41,689 nt of DNA, taken from assembly GCA_903931945.1 (NCBI GenBank), contig CAIZEI010000048.1, forward strand, positions 1 through 41,689, written 5' to 3'. Position 1 is the first letter of the stretch. The number at the start of each line of letters is the position of its first letter. Below are positions 1 through 9,098 of the stretch, piece after piece. The DNA is from an uncultured Hyphomicrobiales bacterium. Lineage in GTDB: Bacteria > Pseudomonadota > Alphaproteobacteria > Rhizobiales > Beijerinckiaceae. The position numbers and the translations under genes are program-made. A model generated the notes under the pieces. The model did no database searches. It was not told the DNA's origin and saw nothing but the letters and a program-made list of their open reading frames with translations.

Positions 1-728
1 AGGCCAGATTGCTGGCGGGCGGCATGACGCTGTTGCCGACGTTGAAGAACCGTCTCGCCCAACCGAGCGATCTCATCGACCTTGCGGATATTCCGGACCT
101 GCGTGGAATTTCCATTGAGGGCGACGAAGTTGTCATTCACGCGATGACGCAGCACGCCGTTGTCGCCGCCTCGCCGGAGGTCAGGTCCGCGATTCCCGCG
201 CTGGCGGCGCTCGCCGGCGGCATTGGCGATCCCGCCGTGCGGCATCGCGGCACGATTGGCGGTTCGGTCGCCAATTCCGATCCGGCGGCGGACTATCCGG
301 CGGCGGTGCTCGGCCTCAAGGCTGTTGTCGTCACCAGCGATCGGCAAATCAAAGCCGACGATTACTTCCTCGGCCTGTTTGAAACAGCCTTGCAGCCGGG
401 CGAAATGATCACGTCTGTGCGGTTCAAAAAGCCGCAGCGCGCGCATTATCTCAAATTCCGCCATCCCGCATCCGGCTATGCCGTGGTCGGGGTGATGGTC
501 GCGCAATTTGTGGACGGCGTTCGCGTTGCCGTGACCGGCGCCGGTCCCAACGCTTTCCGCGTGAGCGCAATGGAAGCGGTTCTCAACAAATCCTTTACAC
601 CAGCTGCGCTGGCGGGAATCGATGTGCCGTATGACGGGCTGCTCGGCGACATCCATTGCAGCGCTGAATACCGCGCGCATATCGTGAAGGTTTACGCCCG
701 CCGCGCTGTCGAGGCGCTGACGGCCTGA
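1..728 (+). CDS. FAD-binding subunit of a xanthine dehydrogenase/CoxM-type molybdenum hydroxylase (5' partial)
   Basis: This is the medium (FAD) subunit of a three-part molybdenum hydroxylase. It carries electrons between the Fe-S small subunit and FAD. The reading frame is open to the left edge (codons before position 9 read A-R), so the true start is outside the window. The pyrophosphate-binding signature LAGGMTLLP lies at the visible N-terminus, and the second FAD motif of the family, RHRGTIGGSVANSDPAADYP, lies around codons 80-98. The visible 240 or so residues compare with about 265-290 for the family, so only a few dozen residues are missing. It is followed after 37 bases by the large subunit. 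The Fe-S (2Fe-2S) small subunit is not in the window and may lie upstream. The substrate cannot be told from this subunit. Confidence 0.9.
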   Translation, partial: ARLLAGGMTLLPTLKNRLAQPSDLIDLADIPDLRGISIEGDEVVIHAMTQHAVVAASPEVRSAIPALAALAGGIGDPAVRHRGTIGGSVANSDPAADYPAAVLGLKAVVVTSDRQIKADDYFLGLFETALQPGEMITSVRFKKPQRAHYLKFRHPASGYAVVGVMVAQFVDGVRVAVTGAGPNAFRVSAMEAVLNKSFTPAALAGIDVPYDGLLGDIHCSAEYRAHIVKVYARRAVEALTA

Positions 729-765
729 TTCGGGCTGGTTTATCGAACAAGTGAGGGGCAGGAAC

Positions 766-3087
766 ATGGGTGAGTTCGCCATCGGTCAGCCGGTATCGCG
801 TTTCGAGGATCCCCGCCTGTTGCGGGGCGGCGGGCGCTATGTCGATGACATTGTGCTGCCAAATATGGTTTTTGGTTCGGTCGTGCGCTCCCCGCACGCG
901 CATGCGCGCATCGTCAGGATCGACACAAAACGCGCGCGCCAGGCGCCAGGCGTTCTGGCCGTGCTGACAGGCGAAGACTGGGTTAAATCAGGCTTCGGCG
1001 ATCTGCCAACCGCCGAATCCAAAAAACGTCGCGACGGCTCGCCCATGTATCGTCCGAAATTCCCGGCGATGACGCTCGACAAGGCGCGCTATGTGGGCGA
1101 TCCCGTGGCCTTTGTGGTGGCCAATACGGCCCATGAGGCGCAGGATGCGGCCGAACTTGTCGAGGTCGACTATGAACCTCTGGGCGCCAACGCCAACACG
1201 GCGCTGTCCCATGAAGACGGAACGCCGCAACTTTACGACGATTGCGCCAACAACATCTGCTTCATTCATCTGGAAGGCGACAAGGCGAAGACCGACGCAG
1301 CCATTGCGGCGGCTGACCATGTCGTCAAGCGGCGCTTTATTCTCAGCCGCGTTTACGCCGCCACGATGGAAACCCGCGGCTCGATTGGCGATTACGATCG
1401 CGCGGCGGATCGCTACACCTGTTACACAACCTTGCAGCGCGCGCTGAACTTTCGCGAGGAGCTGGCCGAGACCTTGCGCATTCCCGAAAGCCGGTTGCGC
1501 GTTGTCGCAGGCGACATTGGCGGCAGTTTCGGCATGAAATCGGGCGTCTTCAATGAAGTCGGCCTTGTGTTGCTCGGCTCGAAAGTCACCGGTCGCCCGG
1601 TCAAATGGGTGGCCAGCCGTTCGGAAGCCTTCGTCGCGGATGCGCATGGCCGCGACAATGTGACAGACGCCGAACTTGCGCTCGACAAGAATGGCAAATT
1701 CACCGGTCTGCGGGTGCGCACCTTCACCAACGTCGGCGCTTACACACAGCCTGGGTCCGACAGCGGCGGCTATAGCAATCTGGGAACTCTCGCCGGCGTT
1801 TACACGACGCCCGCCGTGCATGTGGATGTGCAGGGCTCATACAGCAACACCAGCATCATGCGACCGTTCCGCGGCAATGGCCGCCCGGAAGCGGCGTTCG
1901 TCATCGAACGCCTGGTCGATATTGCGGCGGACGAACTTGGCGTCGATCCGGCGGAGTTGCGCCGCCGCAACATGATTCCCCCGGGCGCCATGCCCTTCCA
2001 GACCGGGCTATCCTTCAACTACGACTGCGGCGAGTTCGAAAAGGTCCTCGACGAAGCGCTTGAGATGATCGACTACAAGGGCTTTGAAGCCCGCCGCGCG
2101 GAGGCGCGCGCGCGCGGAAAATACCGTGGCATCGGCATTTCCTACACAATCGAAAAAGCAGCCGGGCCGGGCTTTGAAGGCGCTGAAGTCCGCTTTGACC
2201 GCACGGGTTCGATCACCCTGCTCGCTGGGTCCGTGACGCAGGGACAGGGCCATGAAACCGTGTTCAAGCAGATCGTGTCGGATCGCCTTGGCATTCATCC
2301 CGATGAAATCCACTATCTGCAAGGCGACACCGACCAGGTGTTTTTCGGCGAGGGCACAGGCGGCTCGCGCACATCAGCGCTTGGCGGTTCAGCCGTTCTG
2401 TCCGCGACCGAGAAGGTTGTCGACAAGGCGAAAAAAATCGCCGCGCATATGCTTGGCGTTGATGACATTGACTTTTCCGAAGGCGTGTTCACAAGCCGCA
2501 AAACCAATCGCACCCTGACCATGAAAGACGTTGCGCGCGCCTCCGTCAGTCCCAAAAATCTGCCTGCAGGTCTGGAGGTCGGCCTCAACGCCAATGCGGC
2601 CTATCATTCGACACGGCAGAATTATCCCAATGGCTGCCATATTGTCGAAGTCGAGATCGATCCGGAAACCGGCGTCGCGACGCTGGAAAAATATGTGGTG
2701 ACCGACGATGTCGGCGTCGTGCTGAACCCTAAACTGCTCAAGGGCCAGATCATCGGCGGCATTGCGCAAGGCGCGGGGCAAATGCTGATGGAAGAAATCC
2801 GTTACGAGGACGGCTCCGGCCAGATCCTCACCGGCTCTTTCATGGATTACGCCATGCCGCACGCAGCAATGTTCCCGCATATCGACATCAAGAGCATGCC
2901 GGTGCCAACCAAAACCAATTTGCTCGGCGTCAAGGGCGCCGGGGAGGCCGGTTGCGTCGGCGCGCTGCCAGCGGTCGCCAATGCGCTTGTCGATGCGTTG
3001 TCGCATCTTGGCATTCGCGATATCGTCATGCCCGCAACGCCCGAGCGGGTGTGGCGCATGATCGAGGACGCCAAACACAAACACTGA
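766..3087 (+). CDS. Molybdopterin-binding large subunit, xanthine dehydrogenase/CoxL form II family
   Basis: This is the catalytic subunit of a molybdenum hydroxylase, about 773 residues. It binds the molybdopterin cytosine dinucleotide cofactor and hydroxylates a carbon next to a carbonyl or ring nitrogen. Visible motifs are GGSFGMK near residue 254, the loop [10 protein letters not shown] near 366-375, QGQGHET, and the C-terminal segment [18 protein letters not shown] with the presumed catalytic Glu near residue 727. The loop lacks the Cys of true CO dehydrogenase (form I, AYRCSFR) and resembles form II (AYRGAGR), so CO oxidation is unlikely and the substrate is unknown. I chose the ATG at 766 because AGGGGCAGG lies just before it; an in-frame GTG at 751 has no such site. 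The gene is in an operon with the FAD subunit upstream and a MetE-like gene 6 bases downstream. Confidence 0.92.
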   Translation: MGEFAIGQPVSRFEDPRLLRGGGRYVDDIVLPNMVFGSVVRSPHAHARIVRIDTKRARQAPGVLAVLTGEDWVKSGFGDLPTAESKKRRDGSPMYRPKFPAMTLDKARYVGDPVAFVVANTAHEAQDAAELVEVDYEPLGANANTALSHEDGTPQLYDDCANNICFIHLEGDKAKTDAAIAAADHVVKRRFILSRVYAATMETRGSIGDYDRAADRYTCYTTLQRALNFREELAETLRIPESRLRVVAGDIGGSFGMKSGVFNEVGLVLLGSKVTGRPVKWVASRSEAFVADAHGRDNVTDAELALDKNGKFTGLRVRTFTNVGAYTQPGSDSGGYSNLGTLAGVYTTPAVHVDVQGSYSNTSIMRPFRGNGRPEAAFVIERLVDIAADELGVDPAELRRRNMIPPGAMPFQTGLSFNYDCGEFEKVLDEALEMIDYKGFEARRAEARARGKYRGIGISYTIEKAAGPGFEGAEVRFDRTGSITLLAGSVTQGQGHETVFKQIVSDRLGIHPDEIHYLQGDTDQVFFGEGTGGSRTSALGGSAVLSATEKVVDKAKKIAAHMLGVDDIDFSEGVFTSRKTNRTLTMKDVARASVSPKNLPAGLEVGLNANAAYHSTRQNYPNGCHIVEVEIDPETGVATLEKYVVTDDVGVVLNPKLLKGQIIGGIAQGAGQMLMEEIRYEDGSGQILTGSFMDYAMPHAAMFPHIDIKSMPVPTKTNLLGVKGAGEAGCVGALPAVANALVDALSHLGIRDIVMPATPERVWRMIEDAKHKH

Positions 3088-3093
3088 GAACAA

Positions 3094-4131
3094 ATGGCGG
3101 AGAGAGCCGGTATGTTGTTGCCCACCACGATTGTCGGCTCGTATCCACAGCCCGATTGGCTGATTGACCGCGCAACTCTGGCCACGCGCCCCCCGCCGCG
3201 CGTACGGGCGAAAGAATTGTGGCGCGTCGCGCCGGAGTTTCTCGAACAGGCGCAGGACGATGCAACGCTGCTCGCCATACGCGATCAGGAACGCGCCGGC
3301 GTCGATATCGTGACCGATGGCGAAATGCGGCGCGAATCCTATTCCAACCGGTTTGCAACGGCGCTTGAGGGGCTCGATATCGACACTCCCGCCGTCGTTC
3401 CGAGCCGCAGCGGCAAACCTGATCTCGTGCCCCGCGTCATTGGCCCGCTGAGGCGTCGTTATGCCGTTGAAGTGCGCGATGTTGAATTTTTGCGCCGCAA
3501 CACCGATCGTAAAATCAAGATCACCGTGCCCGGCCCCTTCACCATGTCGATGCAGGCGAAGGATTTCTACTATGGCGACGAGGTCAAGGTCGCCATGGCC
3601 TACGCGGCCTGTGTGAACGATGAGATCAAGGACCTGGTCGCCGCAGGCGCGGATGTCATCCAGATCGACGAACCCTATATGCAGGCGCGCGCCGAACAGG
3701 CCCGCGCTTTTGCGGTTGAGGCGCTCGATCGCGCGCTCGATGGGGTGAGCGTTCCGACCGCCATTCATCTCTGCTTTGGCTATGCTGCGCTGGTGAAAAA
3801 CAAGCCGCCGGCCTATGCCTTCCTCACCGAACTCGAACGATCGAAATTCAACCAGATTTCGATCGAGACAGCGCAACCCAATCTCGATCTCTCGGTGTTG
3901 CGCGACCTGCCGTCCAAACACATCATTCTGGGCGTGATCGATCTTGGCAATGACGCCATCGAGACGCCTGAAGTCGTCGCTGCGCGTATCGAGCGCGCGC
4001 TGCCGTATATTTCCGCAGACTGGCTCATCGTCGCGCCGGACTGCGGCCTCAAATACCTGCCCCGCGAAGTCGCCTATGGCAAAATTTGCGCGATGGTCGC
4101 CGGTGCGAAACTGGTGCGGGCGAAGCTTTAG
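3094..4131 (+). CDS. MetE-like (cobalamin-independent methionine synthase C-terminal domain) protein
   Basis: This is a 345-residue single-barrel protein of the UROD/MetE superfamily. It matches the C-terminal catalytic half of MetE and lacks the MetE N-terminal half. All zinc ligands known from MetE are visible: H225 and C227 in IHLCFGY, E258 in SIETAQ, and C317 in [11 protein letters not shown]. It should therefore activate a thiol on zinc for methyl transfer, but it need not be a methionine synthase, because stand-alone proteins of this type serve in catabolic methyl or thioether transfer. It starts 6 bases after the molybdenum-hydroxylase large subunit, so it is probably cotranscribed and may act on the same substrate. 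An alternative ATG at 3112, preceded by GGAGAG, would begin exactly at the conserved [11 protein letters not shown]. Confidence 0.85.
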   Translation: MAERAGMLLPTTIVGSYPQPDWLIDRATLATRPPPRVRAKELWRVAPEFLEQAQDDATLLAIRDQERAGVDIVTDGEMRRESYSNRFATALEGLDIDTPAVVPSRSGKPDLVPRVIGPLRRRYAVEVRDVEFLRRNTDRKIKITVPGPFTMSMQAKDFYYGDEVKVAMAYAACVNDEIKDLVAAGADVIQIDEPYMQARAEQARAFAVEALDRALDGVSVPTAIHLCFGYAALVKNKPPAYAFLTELERSKFNQISIETAQPNLDLSVLRDLPSKHIILGVIDLGNDAIETPEVVAARIERALPYISADWLIVAPDCGLKYLPREVAYGKICAMVAGAKLVRAKL

Positions 4132-4185
4132 CAAGCGCGCCTGCCGCCGGTAGCAGAGCGCGGCAAACCCCGCTACACTTGCCCC

Positions 4186-5607
4186 ATGCCCATTTCGCAA
4201 AGTTACCGCCCCGAAACCATCCACGCCCAACTTGGCGAAGAATTCTTCGATCCGGTCGCTGCCGCCGAATTCCCGCAAAAAACTCTGCGCCATCGCGATC
4301 GTCGCTGGGCGCAACGCATTGGCCTTGAGGCGCTGACCGACGCCGAATGGATCCATCATTTCGGCGGCTTTGCGCCCCTGCCCGGCGGCTTTGCGCAACC
4401 GCTCGCGCTGCGCTACCACGGCCATCAGTTCCGCCACTACAATCATGAACTTGGCGACGGGCGTGGATTTCTGTTCGCACAATTGCGCGATATTCAGGAT
4501 GGGAGACTGCTCGATCTTGGCACAAAAGGCAGCGGCGTCACGCCCTGGTCGCGGCGCGCCGATGGCCGCCTGACGCTGAAAGGCGGCGTTCGCGAGGTGC
4601 TGGCGACCGAGATGCTGGAGGCGTTGGGCGTCAATACGTCCAAAAGCCTCAGCCTGATCGAAACAGGCGAAGCGCTGGTGCGCGGCGACGAACCCTCGCC
4701 GACCCGCGCGTCCGTGCTTGTCCGCCTGTCGCATTCCCACATCCGCATTGGCACATTCCAGCGCCTCGCCTTTTTTGCCAACAAGGCGGCCATGGCGCGT
4801 TTGCTGGCGCATAGCGTCGAACACTATCTGCCTGAACTTGCGAGCGCGCCGGAAAGCCAGCGCCCGAAGGCGTTTCTGATCGAAGTCTGCCTGCGCGTCG
4901 CCCGACTTGCCGCGCAATGGATGGCGGCGGGCTTTGTGCATGGTGTGCTCAACACCGATAATATCAATATTACCGGCGAGAGTTTCGATTACGGTCCGTG
5001 GCGCTTTGCGCCGCATTACGATCCACAATTCACCGCCGCCTACTTTGACGAAAGCGGACTTTACGCATTCGGTCGTCAGCCGTCAGCGCTGGCGTGGAAT
5101 CTGGCGCGGCTTGCTGAATGTCTGATGTTGCTCGGAGAACAGCAGGAACTTGAGACGGCGCTCAAGGTTTACGAACCTGCCTTGCAGCGCGAATTTGCGC
5201 AGGCTTTATTGCGGCGTCTGGGTCTGGCGAGCGCAGATGCGCGCGCCGACGCTTTGCTCGCCAAGGCCGTTCTGGAGTTTCTCGGCGCGTCCAAAGCGCC
5301 CTATGAACAGTTTTTCTTTGACTGGCGGGGCGGACTCGCGAGCCGCGCGCGGGCGGCTGAAAGCCCTTCGGCGCAGTTTTACGCCGCGCCTGAATTCGCC
5401 GCTGTGCTGGAGGCGTTTGACAAGCATGGTACAGCGCCGGACGCCGCGCTCGACCATCCCTATTTTGCACAGCGAACGCCCTGTTCGATGCTGATCGACG
5501 AGGTCGAGGCGATCTGGGCGCCAATTGCCGAGCGCGATGACTGGAGCGTGTTTGAAACAAAGCGCGGCGCCATTGCGCAGATGCGGGACGCCTATGGGGC
5601 GGGGTAG
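4186..5607 (+). CDS. selO: Protein adenylyltransferase SelO (YdiU/UPF0061 family)
   Basis: This is a 473-residue pseudokinase-fold enzyme that transfers AMP from ATP to Ser, Thr or Tyr of target proteins; the E. coli member acts on redox-stress and metabolic proteins. The hallmark segments are present in order: KGSGVTPWSRRADGRLTLKG around residue 110, REVLATEMLEALGV, the region RGDEPSPTRASVLVRLSHSHIRIGTFQ, and the active-site block GFVHGVLNTDNINITGESFDYGP near 255-275, with the Asn and Asp that bind metal. Length is normal for the family (about 480-500). No strong Shine-Dalgarno site precedes the ATG at 4186, and the protein begins with the expected SYRPETIHAQLGEEFFDPV. It converges with the Bug-type gene, with only 5 bases between the two stop codons. 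Confidence 0.93.
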   Translation: MPISQSYRPETIHAQLGEEFFDPVAAAEFPQKTLRHRDRRWAQRIGLEALTDAEWIHHFGGFAPLPGGFAQPLALRYHGHQFRHYNHELGDGRGFLFAQLRDIQDGRLLDLGTKGSGVTPWSRRADGRLTLKGGVREVLATEMLEALGVNTSKSLSLIETGEALVRGDEPSPTRASVLVRLSHSHIRIGTFQRLAFFANKAAMARLLAHSVEHYLPELASAPESQRPKAFLIEVCLRVARLAAQWMAAGFVHGVLNTDNINITGESFDYGPWRFAPHYDPQFTAAYFDESGLYAFGRQPSALAWNLARLAECLMLLGEQQELETALKVYEPALQREFAQALLRRLGLASADARADALLAKAVLEFLGASKAPYEQFFFDWRGGLASRARAAESPSAQFYAAPEFAAVLEAFDKHGTAPDAALDHPYFAQRTPCSMLIDEVEAIWAPIAERDDWSVFETKRGAIAQMRDAYGAG

Positions 5608-5612
5608 CGCCT

Positions 5613-6647
5613 TCAATCCATCGGCGCAGTCAATTCCTTGAGGGCCTCAACAGCGTCCCTGGGCGTGCGCATGGCGGCCCCCACGATGGCTGCGACATCT
5701 TCTCCGCGCAGCGGATCGACATCCAGTTCGAGAGTGCGCATTCCAGCGATAAACTCGGGGTCGTGGAACATTTGCCATGCGGCGGCGCGCAATGCTGCGG
5801 CGCGATCGGCAGGGATTTTCGCCGGCGCCTCTATCGTGATGCCAATGTCCGGAATGCTGCCAATCAGGCTCATCACCGCCTTGTCACGCTGGGTCTGCAC
5901 GAGTTCGACAATCGAGGGCGTATCGGGCGCCGCCGGTTTGCGCGCGGTCGAAATCGTATAGAGCAACTTCACCACGCCGCCCTCAAGCCAGCCGGTATGG
6001 CGCGCGACCGAGGCAAAATTGGCGCTGCCCATGCCCATGATCTCGGCGCGTTCCAGCGCCACAAATTCAGCGGTGTCATCAGCATAGCCACGCACAATTT
6101 TAAATTTTGCGCCAATCATCCGGTTGAGCGCCCAGGGCACCATGGCGGCCGGACCAGTCGAGCCCGCGGCGCCAATCACCAGAGGCTTTTGGAGCGCGGC
6201 GGCGACGCTCGTCACGCCCGAAGCCGTCAAAGCAAAGCCAACATTATGCACCGCCTGCAAACGACCGATCCAGGTCATATCGGCGGGATTGTATTTTGCC
6301 GCCGGGTTGGTGATCGCGTTCATGACGACGGACGGCTGCACAAAGGCGAGCGCGGAGCCGTCCTTCGGGGCGAGATTGGCGAGATATTCCTGCGCGCGCA
6401 CATGCGAGGCGCCGGGCATGTTCTGCAGAACAATGGTCGGATTGCCGGGAATGTATTTTGGCAGGAAGCGCGCTGTCAGCCGCGCCGTAACATCATAGGA
6501 GCCGCCGCCCGATGAGCCGATAACAATAGTTATGTGATGGCTGGCGTAAAAATCGGCAACGGCGTCGGCGCGCGCCGGACCCACAGCTATGCTTGCCGCC
6601 GCGCAAAAAACAGCGGCGATCGAAACTCCACACACGCGCTCCAGCAT
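5613..6647 (-). CDS. Bug/TctC-family tripartite tricarboxylate transporter substrate-binding protein
   Basis: This is a periplasmic solute-binding protein of about 344 residues. A clear signal peptide (VSIAAVFCAAASIAVGPARA) is followed by family motifs: GSSGGGSYDVTARL near residue 50, the conserved VLQNMPGA segment, and LAPKDGSALAFVQ. Bug proteins bind small carboxylates and hand them to a TctA/TctB membrane pair. No such pair is in the window, so this is an orphan binding protein. I chose the ATG at 6647 because GGGGAG lies 7 bases before it and the signal peptide follows directly; the open frame extends upstream to 6806, but that segment is not signal-like. It faces the slipin gene divergently across 220 bases. 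Confidence 0.85.
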   Translation of the reverse strand: MLERVCGVSIAAVFCAAASIAVGPARADAVADFYASHHITIVIGSSGGGSYDVTARLTARFLPKYIPGNPTIVLQNMPGASHVRAQEYLANLAPKDGSALAFVQPSVVMNAITNPAAKYNPADMTWIGRLQAVHNVGFALTASGVTSVAAALQKPLVIGAAGSTGPAAMVPWALNRMIGAKFKIVRGYADDTAEFVALERAEIMGMGSANFASVARHTGWLEGGVVKLLYTISTARKPAAPDTPSIVELVQTQRDKAVMSLIGSIPDIGITIEAPAKIPADRAAALRAAAWQMFHDPEFIAGMRTLELDVDPLRGEDVAAIVGAAMRTPRDAVEALKELTAPMD

Positions 6648-6867
6648 GCGTCTGCTCCCCGAAGACAGTTGCTTTGGGATGAACTTACCAGCTTTGGCCT
6701 TGCTGGCAATGCAGGCGAACAAACGACTGCGGGATTTCGAACCGATGCACTGCGTAGAATCCGATGGATTGCCCGCGGACCCAAAAAGGCGCAGAGTTCG
6801 GTCCAATTGCCGCGATGGCGGAAATGGGCGCTGCGCCCGACGCCGCGCCGAAATCAGGAGACTTCAG

Positions 6868-7635
6868 ATGGTCCTGACGCTTCCTATTATCCTTTTGGTC
6901 GTGATTCTCTACCTGCTCGCATCGATGCGCATCCTGCGGCAATATGAGCGCGGCGTCGTATTTCTGCTTGGCAAATTTGTCGGGGTCCGCCAACCCGGGC
7001 TCAACATGATATTCGCGCCCGTCCAGCAGATGACCAGGGTTTCGCTACGCACCGTGACGATGCAAATACCGTCCCAAAAGATTATCACGAAAGACAATGT
7101 GTCCATCGATATCGCGGCGGTCGCCTATTATCACATCACCGACCCCGAACGCGCTGTCATCGTGATCGAGAATATATATAACGCTGTCAATCAGATCAGC
7201 CAGACCACGGTGCGCAACGTCGTCGGGCGCTTCAGCCTTGATCAGTTGCTGTCCGATACCGCAGGCATCAACGAGCAGATCAAGGACGTCATCGACGGCC
7301 ACACCGAACCCTGGGGCGCGCAGGTTTCCGCCGTCGAAATCAAGGATATTACACTGCCCGATAATATGCAGCGCGCCATGGCCCGCGAGGCCGAGGCGGA
7401 ACGCGAGCGGCGGGCGAAAATCGTCGCCGCCGAGGGCGAATATCAGGCCGCTGTGAAGCTTGGCGAAGCCGCCGACATTATCACCGCCCATCCCGTCGCG
7501 TTGCAGCTGCGCACATTGCAGACCATGGCGGAAATTTCTGTCGAAAAAAACTCCACCATCATTTTCCCGGCGCAGTTCATGACGACCGTGCAGGAGGCTC
7601 TCGCGATGATGGCGCGGGATTCGGCGGGGAAATAG
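6868..7635 (+). CDS. Slipin (stomatin/prohibitin SPFH-domain membrane protein)
   Basis: This is a 255-residue membrane-anchored SPFH protein. One hydrophobic segment (residues 1-20, VLTLPIILLVVILYLLASM) is followed directly by the stomatin domain: YERGVVFLLGKFVGVRQPGL, a beta-rich core with KDNVSIDIAAVAYYHI, and a charged helical tail (MAREAEAERERRAKIVAAEGE) that drives oligomerisation. Bacterial slipins form membrane scaffolds; many are paired with an NfeD protein, but none is seen here. The start is fixed by AGGAG 7 bases before the ATG at 6868. Its end lies 3 bases from the end of the convergent nikR-like gene. Confidence 0.92.
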   Translation: MVLTLPIILLVVILYLLASMRILRQYERGVVFLLGKFVGVRQPGLNMIFAPVQQMTRVSLRTVTMQIPSQKIITKDNVSIDIAAVAYYHITDPERAVIVIENIYNAVNQISQTTVRNVVGRFSLDQLLSDTAGINEQIKDVIDGHTEPWGAQVSAVEIKDITLPDNMQRAMAREAEAERERRAKIVAAEGEYQAAVKLGEAADIITAHPVALQLRTLQTMAEISVEKNSTIIFPAQFMTTVQEALAMMARDSAGK

Positions 7636-7638
7636 ATC

Positions 7639-8112
7639 CTACCAAACCGGCGTGTCATGCCTGTGCGGGCCACCGCCATGGTCGTGGCTGTCGCTATGGC
7701 CGGAATGATCCGAACGGATCGGCACGATGTTGATCTGACCAAAACGCACGCCTTTTTCCGCCAGAATCGCCCGCCCGAGCTCCTCCACGCGTTGCCTTGG
7801 GCCGCGCAAAAAAGCCACCTCCATGCAATTGCGATGATCGAGCCGGATGCGCATTGAAGAGATCGTGAGATCGTGATGCTCATGCTGGGCGCGATCGAGG
7901 CGCACGGCAAGATCACGACCCTCATAGTCAAAGAGGTAGGAAATGGCCGCGATGCATTCGAGGCCGGCCGCTTTCTCGGGCGCCTCGGGCAACGGGGCGC
8001 CGCGAATAAGGTCGCGCATGGCCTCCGAACGATTGGTGTAGCCGTTGCGCGCCATGAAACCGTCAATGGCGTCAGCCATGGCGTCATCCAGACTGATGGT
8101 CAGTCGTTGCAT
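7639..8112 (-). CDS. nikR: NikR-like ribbon-helix-helix regulator with altered nickel site
   Basis: This is a 157-residue protein with the NikR plan: an N-terminal ribbon-helix-helix DNA-binding domain (MQRLTISLDD...GYTNRSEAMRDLIRG) and an ACT-like metal-sensing domain. Aligned by eye with E. coli NikR, two of the four ligands of the high-affinity square-planar nickel site are kept (H77 for H76, C96 for C95). The other two are arginines: R88 and R90 in SSMRIRLDHRNC stand where E. coli has H87 and H89. A His/Asp-rich tail (residues 136-153, eight His in total) extends past the normal C-terminus. Whether it still senses nickel, or another metal through the tail, is open. No nickel transporter, urease or hydrogenase gene is adjacent. 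The start is an ATG preceded by AGGAAC. Confidence 0.85.
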   Translation of the reverse strand: MQRLTISLDDAMADAIDGFMARNGYTNRSEAMRDLIRGAPLPEAPEKAAGLECIAAISYLFDYEGRDLAVRLDRAQHEHHDLTISSMRIRLDHRNCMEVAFLRGPRQRVEELGRAILAEKGVRFGQINIVPIRSDHSGHSDSHDHGGGPHRHDTPVW

Positions 8113-8183
8113 TTGGGGGTTCCTGTTGGCTCACGCTGTTCTACCAGCCCCTGCGGAGCAGGCAAACGGCAAATCGGCTCGCC

Positions 8184-8206
8184 CGGCGCCGCCCGGGCGC
8201 CGTTTT
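8184..8206 (+). terminator. Hairpin plus T-run in the nikR-rfbF divergent gap
   Basis: A perfect 7-bp stem, CGGCGCC/GGCGCCG, with a 5-base loop is followed by TTTT on the plus strand. It has the form of an intrinsic terminator, but no plus-strand gene ends just upstream: the gap lies between two divergent genes. It could stop read-through from the slipin transcript or attenuate the rfb operon. Confidence 0.45.
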
Positions 8207-8324
8207 CGCAGTCGTCAGGGCTAATGATGAATTAAGGCCGCGTCTGTAGCATTGCGCGCTAACCACGCAGTTTGATTCGCGCCGGCCGGCGCGCGCGCCC
8301 GGCCAAATCCAGACGGAGCCCCAA

Positions 8325-9098
8325 ATGCAAGCCGTGATCCTGGCCGGTGGAATGGGAACGCGCATTTCTGAGGAATCGCATCTGCGCCCCAAACCGATGA
8401 TCGAAATCGGGGGTCGCCCGATTCTCTGGCACATCATGAAAATCTACGCCCACCACGGCATTACCGATTTCGTGGTCTGTCTTGGCTATCGCGGCTATAT
8501 GATCAAGGAATATTTCGCCAATTACTTCCTTCACCATTCCGATGTCACAATCGATGCGCGGGAAAACCGCGTCAAATATCACGGCACAACAGCCGAACCC
8601 TGGCGTGTGACGCTGGTCGACACCGGCGATCGCACGCAGACGGGCGGGCGCCTGAAACGCGTGTCACAATATCTCGATCCCGGTGAAAGCTTCTGCTTCA
8701 CCTATGGCGACGGGGTTTCGAATGTGGATATTTCCGGACTTGTGGCGTTTCATAAAAGCCACGGGAAACTGGCGACGCTGACGGCCGTGATCCCGCCAGC
8801 GCGCTATGGCGCGCTTTCGCTGGCCGGCGACAAAGTCGAGCGCTTTGTCGAAAAGCCCAGGGCTGGCGATGGGCTGATCAACGGCGGCTTTTTTGTGCTT
8901 GAGCCTGACGTGATGGGCCTGATCGACGACGATCAGACCTCCTGGGAGTCCACGCCCGTTGAAAACCTCGCCGAAAGCGGGCAATTGCACGCGTGGCGGC
9001 ATTCGGGATTCTGGCAGTCCATGGACACTTTGCGCGACAAGGTTTCGCTGGAAGGCCTGTGGGAGACCGGCAGGGCGCCATGGAAAGTGTGGACGTGA
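8325..9098 (+). CDS. rfbF: Glucose-1-phosphate cytidylyltransferase
   Basis: This 257-residue nucleotidyltransferase makes CDP-glucose from CTP and glucose 1-phosphate, the first step to CDP-linked deoxysugars. Visible features are the nucleotide-binding start MQAVILAGGMGTRISEE with LRPKPMIEIGG, the metal-binding YGDGVSNVD near residue 127, VEKPRAGDGLINGGFF near 178-193, and the C-terminal helix. Length and motifs match RfbF/DdhA rather than the dTDP-glucose enzyme RmlA. The start is supported by GGAG six bases upstream. It is the first gene of a four-gene operon and overlaps rfbG by 19 bases. Confidence 0.95.
   Translation: MQAVILAGGMGTRISEESHLRPKPMIEIGGRPILWHIMKIYAHHGITDFVVCLGYRGYMIKEYFANYFLHHSDVTIDARENRVKYHGTTAEPWRVTLVDTGDRTQTGGRLKRVSQYLDPGESFCFTYGDGVSNVDISGLVAFHKSHGKLATLTAVIPPARYGALSLAGDKVERFVEKPRAGDGLINGGFFVLEPDVMGLIDDDQTSWESTPVENLAESGQLHAWRHSGFWQSMDTLRDKVSLEGLWETGRAPWKVWT

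Noticed and set aside
751-3087. True (form I) CO dehydrogenase
   Set aside because: The active-site loop has FRGNGR instead of the Cys-containing CSFR motif, so CO oxidation is not supported.
2389-5028. Very long (879-codon) open frame on the minus strand
   Set aside because: It lies opposite the molybdenum hydroxylase, MetE-like and SelO genes, which have clear motifs. The product is His/Arg/Ala-rich without domains; such frames are common opposite GC-rich genes.
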